The position numbers and the translations under genes were made by a program. A stretch of 64,000 nt of DNA from Pyrus communis (Eukaryota; Streptophyta; Magnoliopsida; Rosales; Rosaceae), in NCBI RefSeq assembly GCF_963583255.1, contig NC_084816.1, positions 21,087,344 through 21,151,343 on the forward strand, written 5' to 3'. This document shows, in pieces, positions 1 through 11,040 of this stretch; position 1 is the stretch's first letter; every line of letters starts with the position of its first letter. The notes under the pieces were generated by a model, which searched no databases, was not told the DNA's origin, and saw nothing but the letters and a program-made list of their open reading frames with translations.

Positions 1-584
1 GGTTTTTCAGTCGATACTTGAGAAAATAAGGGGGGCAACAAGATGGTGTGCTGGCCTGAAGGAATGGAATTTTAGTGCTGAATACATTTTTATTCGGCGA
101 TCGTTTTTCAGTGGTCCTCGGCCACATGGCTCGGCTGATTTTCGCATCTTCAGAATCATGTCTTCCTTCCATTCGCTCAGCCATGGGAGTTCAGTTTTTA
201 ATGAGAAAGAGGTCAACTTTGATGGGGGATATGCATGACCAACAACATCATTTCTAGTTGGTCTTGTGCTTCCTCTCTGGCCTCAGGTGCACTGAAGGCT
301 TTCTCGAAAGTCATGCTTGACTCATGGAGATTATTTTATAGAAGGGAACGCTAAATAATAGGAGTTTAGTTTTTCCATTCGGCCAGGTCATTCTGCCATT
401 AAGACTTCCATTCGGCCAGGCCGAGCTTGGCCAACAACCGAGGCTATGAAATGGATACACCATGTGGGGAGAGTGATCTGCTTAACCGATGACTTCATTT
501 TCAACGATATGAGAGGTTCTTCAACTGTCTAATTTCCTTAACCATTCGGCTTACGAGCCGAAGCTCAAGGAAACTGGGGGGCAA
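1..584 (+). mobile_element. 3' internal end of an LTR retrotransposon
   Basis: Non-coding sequence leading to a purine-rich tract (about 567-582, an A run then six G) directly before an LTR that starts TGTTTGGACCC. That tract plus LTR is the usual polypurine-tract/3' LTR junction. The repeated words CATTCGGCCAGG and GGCCGA also occur inside the LTR, so both belong to one element. I recognise no protein domain; the short ORFs on both strands resemble nothing I know. The rest of the element lies before the window. Confidence 0.6.
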
Positions 585-1721
585 TGTTTGGACCCGATTT
601 TACACTATCGGCCCGAGTAATCTAGACCGTTGAATAAGCATAGCCCTTAACACATCTTGATAGAAAATGGATATTGTTTGGGCCCAAGGCTTTCCAAATA
701 TATTATGGGCTGCCTGGTAGCCCTAGGCCATTTAATGAAGATGGCCGAGTCTTAATGCAATTTGGATTCTCGGCCGGAAATGAATACGGCCTGAAAGGGG
801 GGTGGGTTCAAAGTCCTAATAAAAGTAGGATTGGTCGAGATAAAGTTGGATCATAACAAGAAGTCCTAATTTGAATGTAGTTTCAACTTGATCTCGATGA
901 GGATTTGTTGCTATAAATAGAGAGTAGAGTGCATCATTTAAAGGACCTTCAATTCAACACACAACTGCCTTGCGCAAAACCTCTCAAACATCTTGAGACT
1001 TTTTATTTTCTTTTTCCCGCCGACACATCTTAAGTTTGGATAAACAGCACTGTGGAGGCAACCGACGAACACCTTCAGTTTGGATAAACAACATTGTTGT
1101 CATAGAATCAGCCTACCGAGGAGCACCTTCAGTTTGGAAAAACAGCACTGTGTCGAGACCGACTGGTTACCTATCCAAGTCTCAATCGAGAAGGGTTTTC
1201 GAATCCTTATTGGCAAAGGTCATCTTATTAGCCTTATTGGCGAAGTAAGGTGTTACGAGTTACGACATTCGGCGTACTGGACGCCGAGTGATTTTATAAT
1301 TGGATACTCACAAGTGAGTTTCAGAGTTCGGCATTCTGACGGCCGAACCACATTCACCATCAAGACATACATCACCTTTGAATACTTGTGTCCGTACAGT
1401 CTGGTGTCGATTCGATGTGCTTATACTTTTACGAATATAATCACTGTGACCGAATCCGACGCCGACGATTAATGAACTTCACATAACTAGTAGCCTTGTC
1501 TTCAGGCTCGAGAATCCAAAGGCCGAGATTTGTTCCTTCCTCGGCCCTAGTCGCAAGATAAAGAAGTCAGCAACGCGCTCAATGCAACATCAACAAATTT
1601 TACTCCTCGGCCGAGCTCGGCCGACGAGTTGGCACGCTCCGAATTCAACCGAATGACGTAGTTAGCTTATTAATTACTCGGCCTGCGCGCCACGTAGGCT
1701 TTGTAATTTTTAGGGTCAACA
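585..1721 (+). mobile_element. 3' LTR of a large LTR retrotransposon, 1137 bp
   Basis: The LTR begins TGTTTGGACCC and ends GGGTCAACA, which gives the short inverted terminal repeat expected of an LTR. A TATA box (TATAAATA, about 912-919) lies roughly 330 bp in, followed by a pyrimidine-rich stretch, as in the promoter part of an LTR. A polypurine tract precedes it. The matching 5' LTR and target duplication are outside the window, so a solo-LTR state cannot be excluded. Family (Ty3/gypsy versus other) is not decided from what is visible. ORFs inside it, such as 1080-1472, are probably chance. Confidence 0.7.
1033..1152 (+). repeat. three-copy repeat inside the LTR
   Basis: The word AGTTTGGATAAACA followed by RCAYTGT starts at 1033, 1077 and 1131, so three imperfect copies are spaced 44 and 54 bp apart. 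Each later copy is preceded by CACCTTC. It lies downstream of the LTR TATA box, in what would be the transcribed leader. Confidence 0.7.
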
Positions 1722-2525
1722 GATATACATAATAAAGTGCTCGAGTTATAATGGTGAGCTGTAATAAGACTTGGAAGTTGAAATTTGAAATAGGAAATAA
1801 AAGGTTTGGCTTGTTGTACTATTGACCAATTAGACCATCTCGAACCTTGGCCTAAAATCTAATAATATTTAACCCGTAAACAATAAGTTTCAGCCCAGAA
1901 ACAGCTTTTCTGCTCCAATCCTTCTGACCTAAAATTTTAGCCCCGGATTATTAAAGAATGAAATTAGGCTAATCTTTCAACTTTCAAACTGTTTTTGTTT
2001 CCTAAAAATCCTCAATCTTTCTACTTTCAAAGTGTTTTTGTTTCCAATTATGACCTCTAACATGCTCTTTTGCCATCTTGAAAAATTTGGAAATATGGTA
2101 GAAAGAAAAATTGGAAGAATTGTTGGAGAAAAGTGAGTTTCGTGTGGATGTTTGAACAAATACATAGGTATTTATAGAGTTTTGGGGTGAATTTTGAGTT
2201 AAATAATTTTAACCGTTAGATTTTTTGTTTTTTTTTTTACCGTTACATTTTATTATATTCGATCTATGCCATTGGATTCAATAAATATATAAATATAAAA
2301 CTAAAAAAAATAATTTGAACCTGGACCGTTGGATTAACCAACGGCCATTTAAATCCAATCGTTGGATCGAAAAAAGTAGCCATTGGGCTACATAAATGGC
2401 TGACACTCGGGGGGACAACCCGACGTGGGTGGGCTTGGCTGACAGGGATGCCTGGCGCGTGCAATGCTTGGGCGACTGGGGTTTGGGGTGTGGGCTTCAC
2501 ATCCCCGATTTCAGTCTGACCTTGT
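1722..2525. other. AT-rich intergenic DNA, no gene seen
   Basis: No coding region supported. It contains T-rich tracts and the paired words CCGTTGGATT and AACGGCC near 2325-2370, a motif pair that recurs near 42.8 kb and 48.2 kb in this window. It is probably old repeat sequence. The minus-strand ORF 2264-2575 has no recognisable domain. Confidence 0.5.
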
Positions 2526-2753
2526 GAGGTCCACTCCAATTTGTGGCCTAAACTTAGGCCAGTATTTGGCTCCATGATGAGCTTTAGATTTTAGTTTAGT
2601 TTTAGGCCATGGATTGGGTTGTGTTTTGGGGGGGGGGGGAGGTCCACTCCAATTTGTGGCCTAAACTTGGGCCAGTATTTGGCCCCATGATGAGCTTTCG
2701 ATTTTAGTTTAGTTTTAGGCCATGGATTGGGTTGTGTTTTGGGGGGGGGGGGG
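2526..2753. repeat. 113-bp tandem duplication ending in poly-G
   Basis: A unit starting GAGGTCCACTCCAATTTG at 2526 repeats at 2639 with only a few differences (for example CTTAGG versus CTTGGG, GGCTCC versus GGCCCC). Each unit ends in a run of about 10-12 G. The period is 113 bp. Confidence 0.9.
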
Positions 2754-2814
2754 AGATAAGGGAATTTTAGGTTTTAGAACAGGGTTGGAGTGAGTCTGAT
2801 TCTAAATGAAATAA

Positions 2815-3898
2815 GGGCGTGTTTACGTGAGGGGAATGGGAATTGCATTCATTCCAAGTGATTCATGTGTTTACTAACACTAGGGGAATGAAATTGTACG
2901 TGGGACCCACTAAAAATAGGGAATCAGATCCCTGATTTGCATGGAATTGGATTACCAACCAATAGGTGGTATTTGGATTCCGGAAGAAAGTCTCAACCCG
3001 GAATCATGTTTTTCTACCCAATATACCCTTATCTCCTTCCCTTTCCTCTGGTAGCACAAGACCCCTTATCTCCTTCCCTTGTCTCCGGTAGCACAGCACC
3101 CAGCGCCTTCCTTATCTCCTTCCCTCGTCTCTGGTTGCACAGCATCCAGCGCCTTCCTTATCTCCTTCCCTTATCTCCAGTGGCACAACACCCCCTTAAT
3201 CTCCTTCCCTTGTCTCCAGTAGCACAGAACCCATTCAAATCAAAACTCAGTGAAGTAGACATAAGAGAGAAATAGAGACAGAGGACCAATATAATAAATA
3301 AATAAATAAATATTTGAAATTAATTAGTTATTTGGAAGAAGAAGAATCAGAAGAAGAGGAAAGAATAATCATAAGAGAAGAGGAAGAATCAGAAAGGAAG
3401 GAGATGGGATTTATAGAAGGCAAGGAGATGAGGAGAAGGGCTACGTTAATTTGGTTGTTTTTAATTGAAGGCGTTCATAGAATTGGCATACGGTGGGGGA
3501 TTTTTATATGGTAAATAAAGATTTTTTTAGGATAAATAATTGTATTAGTGTCATATATACAAAATAATTGTATTATTAAAGGCTTCTTATATGTTAATTA
3601 AAGGTTTTTTTAGGATAAATAACTGTATTAGTTTTTTATATACAAAAGAATTGTATTATTAATTAGTCAAATAAAATTTCTATCTGTTTTGTACAAGGGT
3701 AGTTTAGTAACCAAGCTGCTTTTGATTCCGATTCATGTGAATTGGTAAACAATAATATAAAATATGCATCATTTACACTATGATTCCATACAATTTTAGT
3801 AAACAATTTCAACAGGAATCTGATTTTGATTCCACCCTAATTCAATTTCTCTTCACTTCAATTCCCCTCAATTTAATTACGGATTAGTAAACACGCCA
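2815..3898. mobile_element. PIF/Harbinger-type element, non-autonomous, 1084 bp
   Basis: Flanked by a 3-bp TAA duplication (2812-2814 and 3899-3901). The ends are inverted repeats: left GGGCGTGTTTAC, right the reverse complement of TGGCGTGTTTAC. A second inverted block of GGGGAAT-type sequence lies just inside each end. TWA duplications with such ends are typical of PIF/Harbinger/Tourist elements. No transposase is present. The interior holds a purine-rich stretch (3335-3420) and a minisatellite. The ORFs at 2937-3275 and 3314-3514 are low-complexity and probably not genes. Confidence 0.8.
3025..3235 (+). repeat. minisatellite inside the PIF/Harbinger element
   Basis: About five imperfect copies of a 38-47 bp unit containing TTATCTCCTTCCCT and then a GTAGCACA-like word. 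The copies create the repetitive ORF at 2937-3275, which I regard as non-genic. Confidence 0.8.
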
Positions 3899-3901
3899 TA
3901 A

Positions 3902-5046
3902 ATATAATACACAAACGAGGGAGGGTTGCAAAGAAAAATTCAGGGTGGGATCCTTGTCTGAAGGTCCCTCTGCTACAGATCATCTTAACTACTTTAGCTG
4001 CGGGGAATTAATTAGTAAAAGACTTCAGAGTGTAAGCTAGTGCTGGAGGAGTTATTGGTGGTGACAGCCATATTTTGGGGAAGAGAGCTGTCTTGTCACC
4101 ATAAATAGACAAGGCAAGAGTGGCAAAGATGATTGCGGAAAATTTTTATTATATACTATTTATATTTAATTTTAAGTAAAAATATTTAAAATAATTTTTA
4201 ATTACACGATGTACAATGAACGAATATAATTTACAAATTCTTGAAATCTTCACAAAAAAGATTCAGCAAAAATTTGGATTCACAGAATTGGAAGGGAATA
4301 ACCATTTTTTCTTAAAGGCAAGCTGTTTGAGACAAGTAGCTTCAACATTTTTTACTGTGGTAGCTAGGAAGGAGAGAGGAAGTTGTGATTAATATTTAGG
4401 TGGATGACTAGAAAAGTATTGGGGGTTTGATAACCTTTCAATTTTGGCGTAGGATTTTCTTCTTTTTTTTTTTTTTTTTTCCTTCCCTTCATTCTTATTC
4501 TATTTGAACAATCACGGTTAAGCTATGTTAACATCTTATATTAATTTTTTATAGTAAAAGAAAGACAAAAAAAAAAAATGTGAAAGACGAGGATAAAAAG
4601 ATATGAAAAGAGAAAAGAAGAAAATCTTAATCCTTCCATTTTTACTTTTTGCTTTTACTTTTTCGAAGATAGAATTCTTGTTTCTATCTCTTGTACAGTG
4701 AAGGGTAGATGTTTTTTCTGTGGCTATTTCGGGCCTTGATTAGCTTTTCCATAAGCTAAAGCAACATTACATACTACACATGTTACAAGAGATGAAGAAT
4801 GTAATGATCTCATGAAGTACATGACGTGTTCAACGCATGCTTGAATGTTGAAACTGCAGTTACAGAAAATTGGTGTTAAATTAATTGAGGAAGAAGATAG
4901 TCTTTCTACATCTTACTTCATTTCCTAGTCCGTGTACAATCTTATAACTACTTCGCGGTTTAGTATAGATATAAGGAGTTTAGAGGTGTTGCATGCATCA
5001 CACTTATATCTAATGACACCAGAATGGGAGAAAAATGCTAATGACA
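3902..5046. other. intergenic, no gene seen
   Basis: AT-rich sequence with a poly-T run near 4458-4478 and poly-A near 4570. No domain-bearing ORF and no clear element ends. Confidence 0.5.
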
Positions 5047-5443
5047 TATCTAGTGGCGGGCCGATCTTGGGAATTTGGGGGCTCTAAGCGGGCCTTCGAA
5101 GTAAGGTTGTGGAGTCCTCTTATCTCTGATTTTTTGTACATCGACATGTATAGAAAATTTGCTAAATACATGAAAAAGGTTTATTTCTACATCAAATATC
5201 ATTAAAAATTAATATTAAAAGAAGAAAGATATACAAACATTATTAAAAAATTACACGTCTTGCATTACACGCAAATGTAATAATTGAGTTTACATAATCT
5301 AATTTTTCAACCAATTCTTTTTCAATTGCCTATGATTTTTTTTTTAATTTAAATTGTAAAATATATATGTATAAATTGGGGACCCCTCCAAAGTGGGGTC
5401 CTAGTTGGCGCGTACTTTAACTACCCTCAGGGCCAACCTTGTT
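5047..5443. mobile_element. probable hAT-type MITE remnant
   Basis: The left part has GGCGGGCCGATCTTGGG. The right part reads, on the opposite strand, AAGGTTGGCCCTGAGGG followed by sequence rich in GGGGTCC. Such GGCCCTGAGGG ends are common in hAT/Tip100-type MITEs. The inverted repeat is imperfect and I did not find a clean 8-bp duplication, so the limits are approximate. Confidence 0.4.
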
Positions 5444-5611
5444 AAATGGCACTTCATTTCTACTTTATTAAATGAGATCTAACAGGATTAACTAGCTACT
5501 TAATACTACAGTCTAATAATATTCATCTTCATAGAAAAGTGAAAGGTCTTAGATTCGATTTTCGCCAAAAGAGAATTTGAACTACATTATTTCTGGCCCA
5601 TTGTAGGCTAA

Positions 5612-6151
5612 GGTTTGGTTTGGGATTGTGGTACTTTAAAAAAAAGGCAGCTTATTAAAAATCTAGAACATTAAATGTGTTTGGTTAAAAAAAAAAAAAA
5701 AAAAGAGTGCTTTTTAAAAAAAAATTGCTGTTAATGAAAGTATAAAAGTATAGAAAAGCAGCCAGAGAATTTACTATACTTCTAAAAAAACAGATTTTTT
5801 AAACAAAGCATAGTAATTAATGCTCATTTGATGAACTTTTCAAATGGTAAGTATACCCCCATATATTTTACAAAATTACAATATTTGCTCCTATATTATT
5901 GTCATTGATAATTATTATATCACATTAAATATTATATATTTTTAATCATTTAACATATTCAAAGCAATTAATATAAAAATTTATCAAACACTTAGTTTTT
6001 TTTTTATTAAAAGCACTTTTACAAAAAAAATGTTTACTAAACACTTAACAACTTTATTTTACAACTGTTTATTCTCACAACATAACAAAAGCAATATTTT
6101 TTTTGTTTTTTGTCTTTTTTTTTTTAAATGACAACAATATCAAACTAGCCC
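5612..6151. mobile_element. Tourist-like MITE, 540 bp
   Basis: Flanked by TAA (5609-5611 and 6152-6154). The ends align as inverted repeats over 17 bp at 12 positions: left GGTTTGGTTTGGGATTG, right GGGCTAGTTTGATATTG on the other strand. Interior is AT-rich with poly-A and poly-T tracts. The GGYCAGTTTGGTATTG-like end is common in plant Tourist families. Confidence 0.65.
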
Positions 6152-6508
6152 TAAACCCAAATACAATCACAATATATGAATACAAAGTCTTTCAGTTGAA
6201 ACAGAATTAAATCCAAACTATAAACAGTTTAGTTTTAAATGCTCAAACACAGAGAAGGGGAAGGGCGCCATCTTCATCTTTGCCATCCATCCGAACATGT
6301 CAATCGTAATTTCTCATCGAATTATCACATTTAGACCTGATCAAAGAAAATCAAATAAGACAATTACCGCATAATACATTAGATTATATTCAATCTGTTT
6401 ACGCATCATTTGACAATTTCAAAAACAAGACAAAAGTGAAATTACAAAATTTCCCCAAAAGAAAAAAACTAGAATCCAGGTTATCAGTCAGTAAATTAGA
6501 GTTATATC

Positions 6509-8698
6509 TTACCCAAGTGAGACTGATGGATGAGAATTTGTTGCAGAAGAAGATCCTGTGAACTCCGCGGAATTGATGTTGTAGGCATAGCCTGAACATT
6601 CAGTTTGCCCTCCTTGAGAACTAGAAGCACCACCAGACAACTTTGAGAGCGATCTCGAAGGAGCAAAGTACGTGGCCACCGGCATATTTGATGGGAGATT
6701 CGGCAATGGAACCTCAAAGTTGAGCACTTGAATGGCTTGTTGTATTGAAGGCCTCATATTGTTGTCCGGATGAGCACACCACAAGCCAACAATCATCAGG
6801 CACTCCATTTGTTTCTCATCAAAATCTCCACACAATTTCGGGTCAGCTGCTTCAATTACTTTCTCTTCTCCATAAAGCTCCCAAACCCACTCTACCATAT
6901 TGACTTTACTACTTCCGAACTTTGGGTCGATAGGTTTTCTTCCGCAACAAATCTCCAAAGCAACAATTCCAAAGCTGTAGACATCAGATTCCTTGCTAGC
7001 CTTTCCCGTGATAACATATTCGGGAGCCATGTAACCCATGGTTCCAGCCAATGCTGTCGTTTGTGGCTCTTGTCCGTGGTCCACAAGCCTTGCTAACCCA
7101 AAATCCCCAAGTTTTGCGTTGAAATTCGCATCCAACATAACATTGCTGGACTTGATATCCCTATGCAGCACACATTGCTCCCATTCTTGGTGTAGGTACA
7201 ACAACCCAGAGGCCAAGCCTTGAGCAATTTTGTATCTTGCCTCCCAAGTTAACAAGCTTTGTTCTTTGAACAAATGAGAGTCTAAGCTGCCTTTGGGCAT
7301 GAACTCGTACACAAGTAGAAATTTTTTTTCGTGGCACCATCCAATCAGTTGAACAAGATTGCGATGCCTAAGTCGACTAATTGTCTTCACTTCCGAGGCA
7401 TACTCCTTCGGTCCTTGTTTAGAACCCTTCGATATCCTCTTAACAGCAACAGGTGACTTCAAGTCTGGTATTATGCCTTTATAAACCCCACCAAATCCTC
7501 CCTCTCCAAGCTTTTCTTCCTGCCCAAAATTATTCGTCGCCCGAGCCAATTCCCTATATGAAAACTTCCTGGGACAAGCCCCTTTTTCAAATTCTTCGTC
7601 AACCAATTCATGAACCATGGTATCTTCATCACTACTTTCTCCTGTTTCCCTCCTCTTCCACAAAAAGAACCAAACCAAACCCAACCCAGTAACGACGACA
7701 GCACATCCTCCAATTCCCAACCCAATTTCTAGTCCAATAGGCTTATTTACTGTCTTGGGAGGATAGGTAGGACTAGCCATGGGGCTTGATACAGGAACTG
7801 CAACCGGCAGCGGTGGTGATGCAGTATTGGCCTCGTGGTGATCATCAAGTGAAGTGGAAGTGAAATTCCACGAGATGATCTTATGTATGGCAAAACATTC
7901 ACCGGTTGAAGCGGAAAACCCAACAACGACCCGATCGGGCAAGTAATGCTTCAGATCAACAATGTAATAAAAATATCTCATCTTTTGGCGGGGAACATTG
8001 TGATCACTCGTTACGAAAGTAGTGAAGGCAACACTAAGATTTTTCGAGGAGGAATTATAAGTAATGGTAGCCCTATTTGGAATTCCTTCCGCAATACCTC
8101 CATCCCAACGCTCCAATCTGGAAGAGTTGAGAGAGTTGACATCAATCCCCACGTGTTCGTACTTGGGGTCGTCGATGGTTGTCAGCTCATTATAGTAGAA
8201 TATGTCAAACTCCACAGCCACAAAAGGGTACTGATTCCTCAGGACGAAGTCATCTGAAGGTGTGGAGTTGAAAGGCAGGCCGAGACTGCCACCATTGCCT
8301 AGTGTGGAGTTGAGGACGGAACCATATGGAGCTATGAAGAAGGCGAGACCGTCACCGGCGACGGGTTCGTTCATGGAGTTAATGGCGAAGTCGAAACTGG
8401 TGGTGAAATCGGCGAGTTTGCCGGTTGCCTTTTCCTGAAGGAGGAACGATTGGCGGTAGGTGGCTCTCCCCACGCTGTCGTTCTTTGCCACGTCTGAGGC
8501 GTCTCGTGTGAGGCGGAGGGAGGGGCGTAGCCAATGAGCATCGCCCTCTGTAGATATTTTAGCGGAGTCATCGCTACTGAAGCTGGGGAAGCTGAAGTTT
8601 AATGGAGTTACAGAAGGGGTTAAGAGAAAGAAGAAAACAAGTAGGAAGTGAAGCTTTTGCGATCGGAGTGTTGATGCACTGATCATGGTGGTAAGCAT
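6509..8698 (-). CDS. L-type lectin-domain receptor kinase (LecRK), intact
   Basis: Single-exon gene, 729 aa from the ATG at 8698. An ATG at 8686 would give an equally good signal peptide; the frame stays open to 8893, but the added residues do not look like this family. In order: signal peptide (about 1-32), legume-lectin domain (about 34-282, with GDGLAFFIAP and VAVEFD), proline-rich stalk, one membrane helix (about 321-346), kinase domain. The kinase keeps the glycine loop LGEGGFGGV (397-405), VAVK lysine (420), HRD (aspartate 514), DFG (532-534) and APE (558-560), so an active RD kinase is expected at the plasma membrane, lectin side outside. The family senses damage, carbohydrate or microbial signals; the ligand here is unknown. 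Lack of introns is normal for LecRKs. It resembles the LecRK-IX group, but I do not assign a member. Two dead relatives follow upstream on the same strand. Confidence 0.95.
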   Translation of the reverse strand: MLTTMISASTLRSQKLHFLLVFFFLLTPSVTPLNFSFPSFSSDDSAKISTEGDAHWLRPSLRLTRDASDVAKNDSVGRATYRQSFLLQEKATGKLADFTTSFDFAINSMNEPVAGDGLAFFIAPYGSVLNSTLGNGGSLGLPFNSTPSDDFVLRNQYPFVAVEFDIFYYNELTTIDDPKYEHVGIDVNSLNSSRLERWDGGIAEGIPNRATITYNSSSKNLSVAFTTFVTSDHNVPRQKMRYFYYIVDLKHYLPDRVVVGFSASTGECFAIHKIISWNFTSTSLDDHHEANTASPPLPVAVPVSSPMASPTYPPKTVNKPIGLEIGLGIGGCAVVVTGLGLVWFFLWKRRETGESSDEDTMVHELVDEEFEKGACPRKFSYRELARATNNFGQEEKLGEGGFGGVYKGIIPDLKSPVAVKRISKGSKQGPKEYASEVKTISRLRHRNLVQLIGWCHEKKFLLVYEFMPKGSLDSHLFKEQSLLTWEARYKIAQGLASGLLYLHQEWEQCVLHRDIKSSNVMLDANFNAKLGDFGLARLVDHGQEPQTTALAGTMGYMAPEYVITGKASKESDVYSFGIVALEICCGRKPIDPKFGSSKVNMVEWVWELYGEEKVIEAADPKLCGDFDEKQMECLMIVGLWCAHPDNNMRPSIQQAIQVLNFEVPLPNLPSNMPVATYFAPSRSLSKLSGGASSSQGGQTECSGYAYNINSAEFTGSSSATNSHPSVSLG

Positions 8699-8813
8699 TT
8701 TGGGAGAGAGATGGAGACTCAGGATTTGTAATAAGCTTGGACAAATGTTTGTCATCTGAAATAGATACAGTGGCCGTGGAATTATTGGGCAACCAATAAT
8801 TTTGGAGGAAGAC

Positions 8814-8842
8814 TTGACAAAAGTTCGTTGACTCAGAGTCAA
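8814..8842 (-). promoter_or_regulatory. W-box cluster upstream of the lectin kinase
   Basis: Three WRKY-binding cores (TTGAC) lie within 29 bp: TTGAC at 8814-8818, and a perfect 15-bp palindrome TTGACTCAGAGTCAA at 8828-8842 that presents one core on each strand. They sit about 116-144 bp before the chosen start codon, a plausible promoter or leader position. W-boxes mark many defence-induced receptor kinase genes. Binding is inferred, not shown. Confidence 0.5.
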
Positions 8843-8893
8843 TATGGACAACTGTTCAAAGACTTGAGAAAACTTCTGCCGTGAAAAAAACAC

Positions 8894-10171
8894 TAATGAG
8901 CCTCTGAAGACGTACCATGATTACAAACAAGTTGTATTAAAAAAGGGAGGGTTGGCAATTTTTGTTCTGTTTGTAACATAAATAAAAATAAAGTCTGATA
9001 TGGAGCTATCTATTTTTGTTATACGAAATTCACACAACTCCTTTTAGGATTGGAAAAAATTCTCTAAAATTTTGAAATAAATAAAAAAAATTTCGATCTC
9101 AAATTAAAAATGTTCTAAACTGACGTTTTTGAAAATTTTGGAATGTAATGCCAACTCTATCCCAAACCATTCGGTACGGGTATACATGTACATAGAGAAG
9201 AAACTGAAGAGAGGAATTGAGGAATTCGGTGGAACACATGGATGATGGCCCAGCAGGGGAGACAAAGGCATGTGGGCCCCAATTTACAACAATATTTTAA
9301 TTATAGTCAGAATCAATTCCCACCATTGGATTGTTTAAAAACGATCTGGGCCGTCCACTGTTTGTTAGGGTGTCTATCACTCCCTCTCATTTCTCTGTGG
9401 TTATCCGGTTGGGGAGGTACCGCGCAAGTTTTACTTTAAAGTGTTTTCCACTCATGTTTTTAATAATATTTTTATTTTATAATTATTTGTAATTAATTGC
9501 TTTTTGTTAGGCTGAAGCCACAAGGCTTAGTAAATGTAGTTTTTTTTTTTTTTTTTTAATCTACTTATGATATTATGTAGGTATGTTTTGAATTATTAAT
9601 CATTGTGTTGAAACTATCACGACTATTATAATATTTAGAAAAGTATTTTGATGTAATTTTGTTCGGATTGTTTCTTGAAATTGGCAATGGCTTCTTGTGG
9701 TTAATAATTGTAAATTCACTCAGGATGAACACCACGTCTAGATGAGTTGCATATTAGATATACGTTCAATGTTAAAGGTTCCAAGTAGGACATATATTAG
9801 AAAAACCTAACATTCGAAATATGCATAGTTAATTCATAAGTGATTGAGAGAATTACATAAGATTGTTAAAGTGACTATGAAACTCTATCTCTTTAAATTG
9901 ATTTTCTTTAAATTGTTTTCTAGTTGATTTATTTAATTGTTTTTATTTTAAATTCATTTTTAAATATTTTTAGTCACAAAATCAATATTTTTTAAAACTT
10001 TGTTTTAAGTAAATAATTAACATTTGATTTTACATAAATTATTTTAGTAATCCCTGTGGTGAACATCTTAGTTAAGCTGTTTATAATACGATTATCTTGT
10101 AAGTATTTTTAAGTATATTTATCCATACTTTTGTATAGTAAAAATCACATCAATATCCTCTTACAACAACA
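8894..10171. other. intergenic, no gene seen
   Basis: AT-rich sequence with a poly-T run near 9540-9558. The small ORF at 9242-9439 has no recognisable domain. Nothing else stands out. Confidence 0.5.
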
Positions 10172-10255
10172 TACATATGACTCCAAAGTCTGGTATAGAT
10201 CCTGTGTAAACCCCGCCAAAACCTTCCTCTCCAAGCTTCTTTTCCTCAGAAAAAT
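10172..10255 (-). pseudogene. lectin receptor kinase pseudogene 1, kinase glycine-loop piece
   Basis: Read on the minus strand this encodes KLGEEGFGGVYTGSIPDF, clearly the kinase glycine loop of the lectin kinase family (LGEGGFGGVYKG in the intact gene at 6.5-8.7 kb). It is the continuation of the piece at 14,103-14,713: the two are separated only by the insertion at 10,256-14,102. Nothing of the rest of the kinase is recognisable below 10,172, so the 3' end has been deleted. Confidence 0.8.
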
Positions 10256-10949
10256 GGGGCTTTTAGATCTAGGTCCAAAAACATAGATGGTTTTTAGGAG
10301 TGAGTCCCAATTATCTAATTACATGTTTTTATTTCTTTTATACTCATTTTATATTTTTTAAAAATATTAAAAATCAATTAAAATCTTCTAATATTATGCA
10401 TTTTTCAACTCCAAAAAATCTAATTAATATCTTACAAAAAAAAAAAAAAAACTAATATACTAACATAAATTATCTACAAAACATTGTACCTTAACTCAAG
10501 TAACAATATATGAATATATATTATACCTGTAAGCGAGATATGAAACCTAGCTAAAGGATAGGAAAAAACATAATATACCTACAAGCAAGACACATGAATT
10601 TGTGACACGTTGATTATAAAAAAGAATATGTCATATAGATACATAAAAATAATTAACCTGTGATATAGGTTGATTATAAAAATTAAAAATAAAATCTATA
10701 AATGGGGTTTAAAGTAGGGGTGGGTTCAAAAAACCGAAAACCGAAAAAACCGACAACCGAACCGGACCGAGGCCGAAAAAAACCGAACCGCAAAAAAACC
10801 GAACCGAAATTGTCAAACCGAACCGAACCAAATCTGACCAGTTCGGTTTCGGTTTTTTAGGCTCGCAAACCGAACCGAACCGAACTGATATATATATAAT
10901 TCTTTTCAATATTTATAAATAGTTTAGTCATACAATCATAACAAAACAG

Positions 10950-11040
10950 AACTTGTTGCCAAGTTGGTTTCAATGAAACTTTACAAGCTGGAGGCATGGG
11001 TTCGAACCCTCATGCCTTCAGGATTTGTGAGGTTATTTTT
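10950..11040 (+). repeat. tRNA-like (SINE-like) sequence
   Basis: TTGCCAAGTTGG (about 10,957-10,968) fits the RNA polymerase III A box and GGTTCGAACCC (about 11,000) fits the B box at a tRNA-like spacing. A T-rich tail follows. It does not fold as a complete tRNA by eye, so a SINE head or tRNA relic inside the hAT element is the likelier reading. Confidence 0.35.

Noticed and set aside
1080..1472. 130-codon ORF in the first LTR
   Set aside because: Lies across the LTR repeat and has no recognisable domain; probably chance.
8699..8893. N-terminal extension of the lectin kinase frame by 65 codons
   Set aside because: The added residues are not like a lectin kinase leader and would place the signal peptide internally; the ATG at 8698 or 8686 gives a normal signal peptide.
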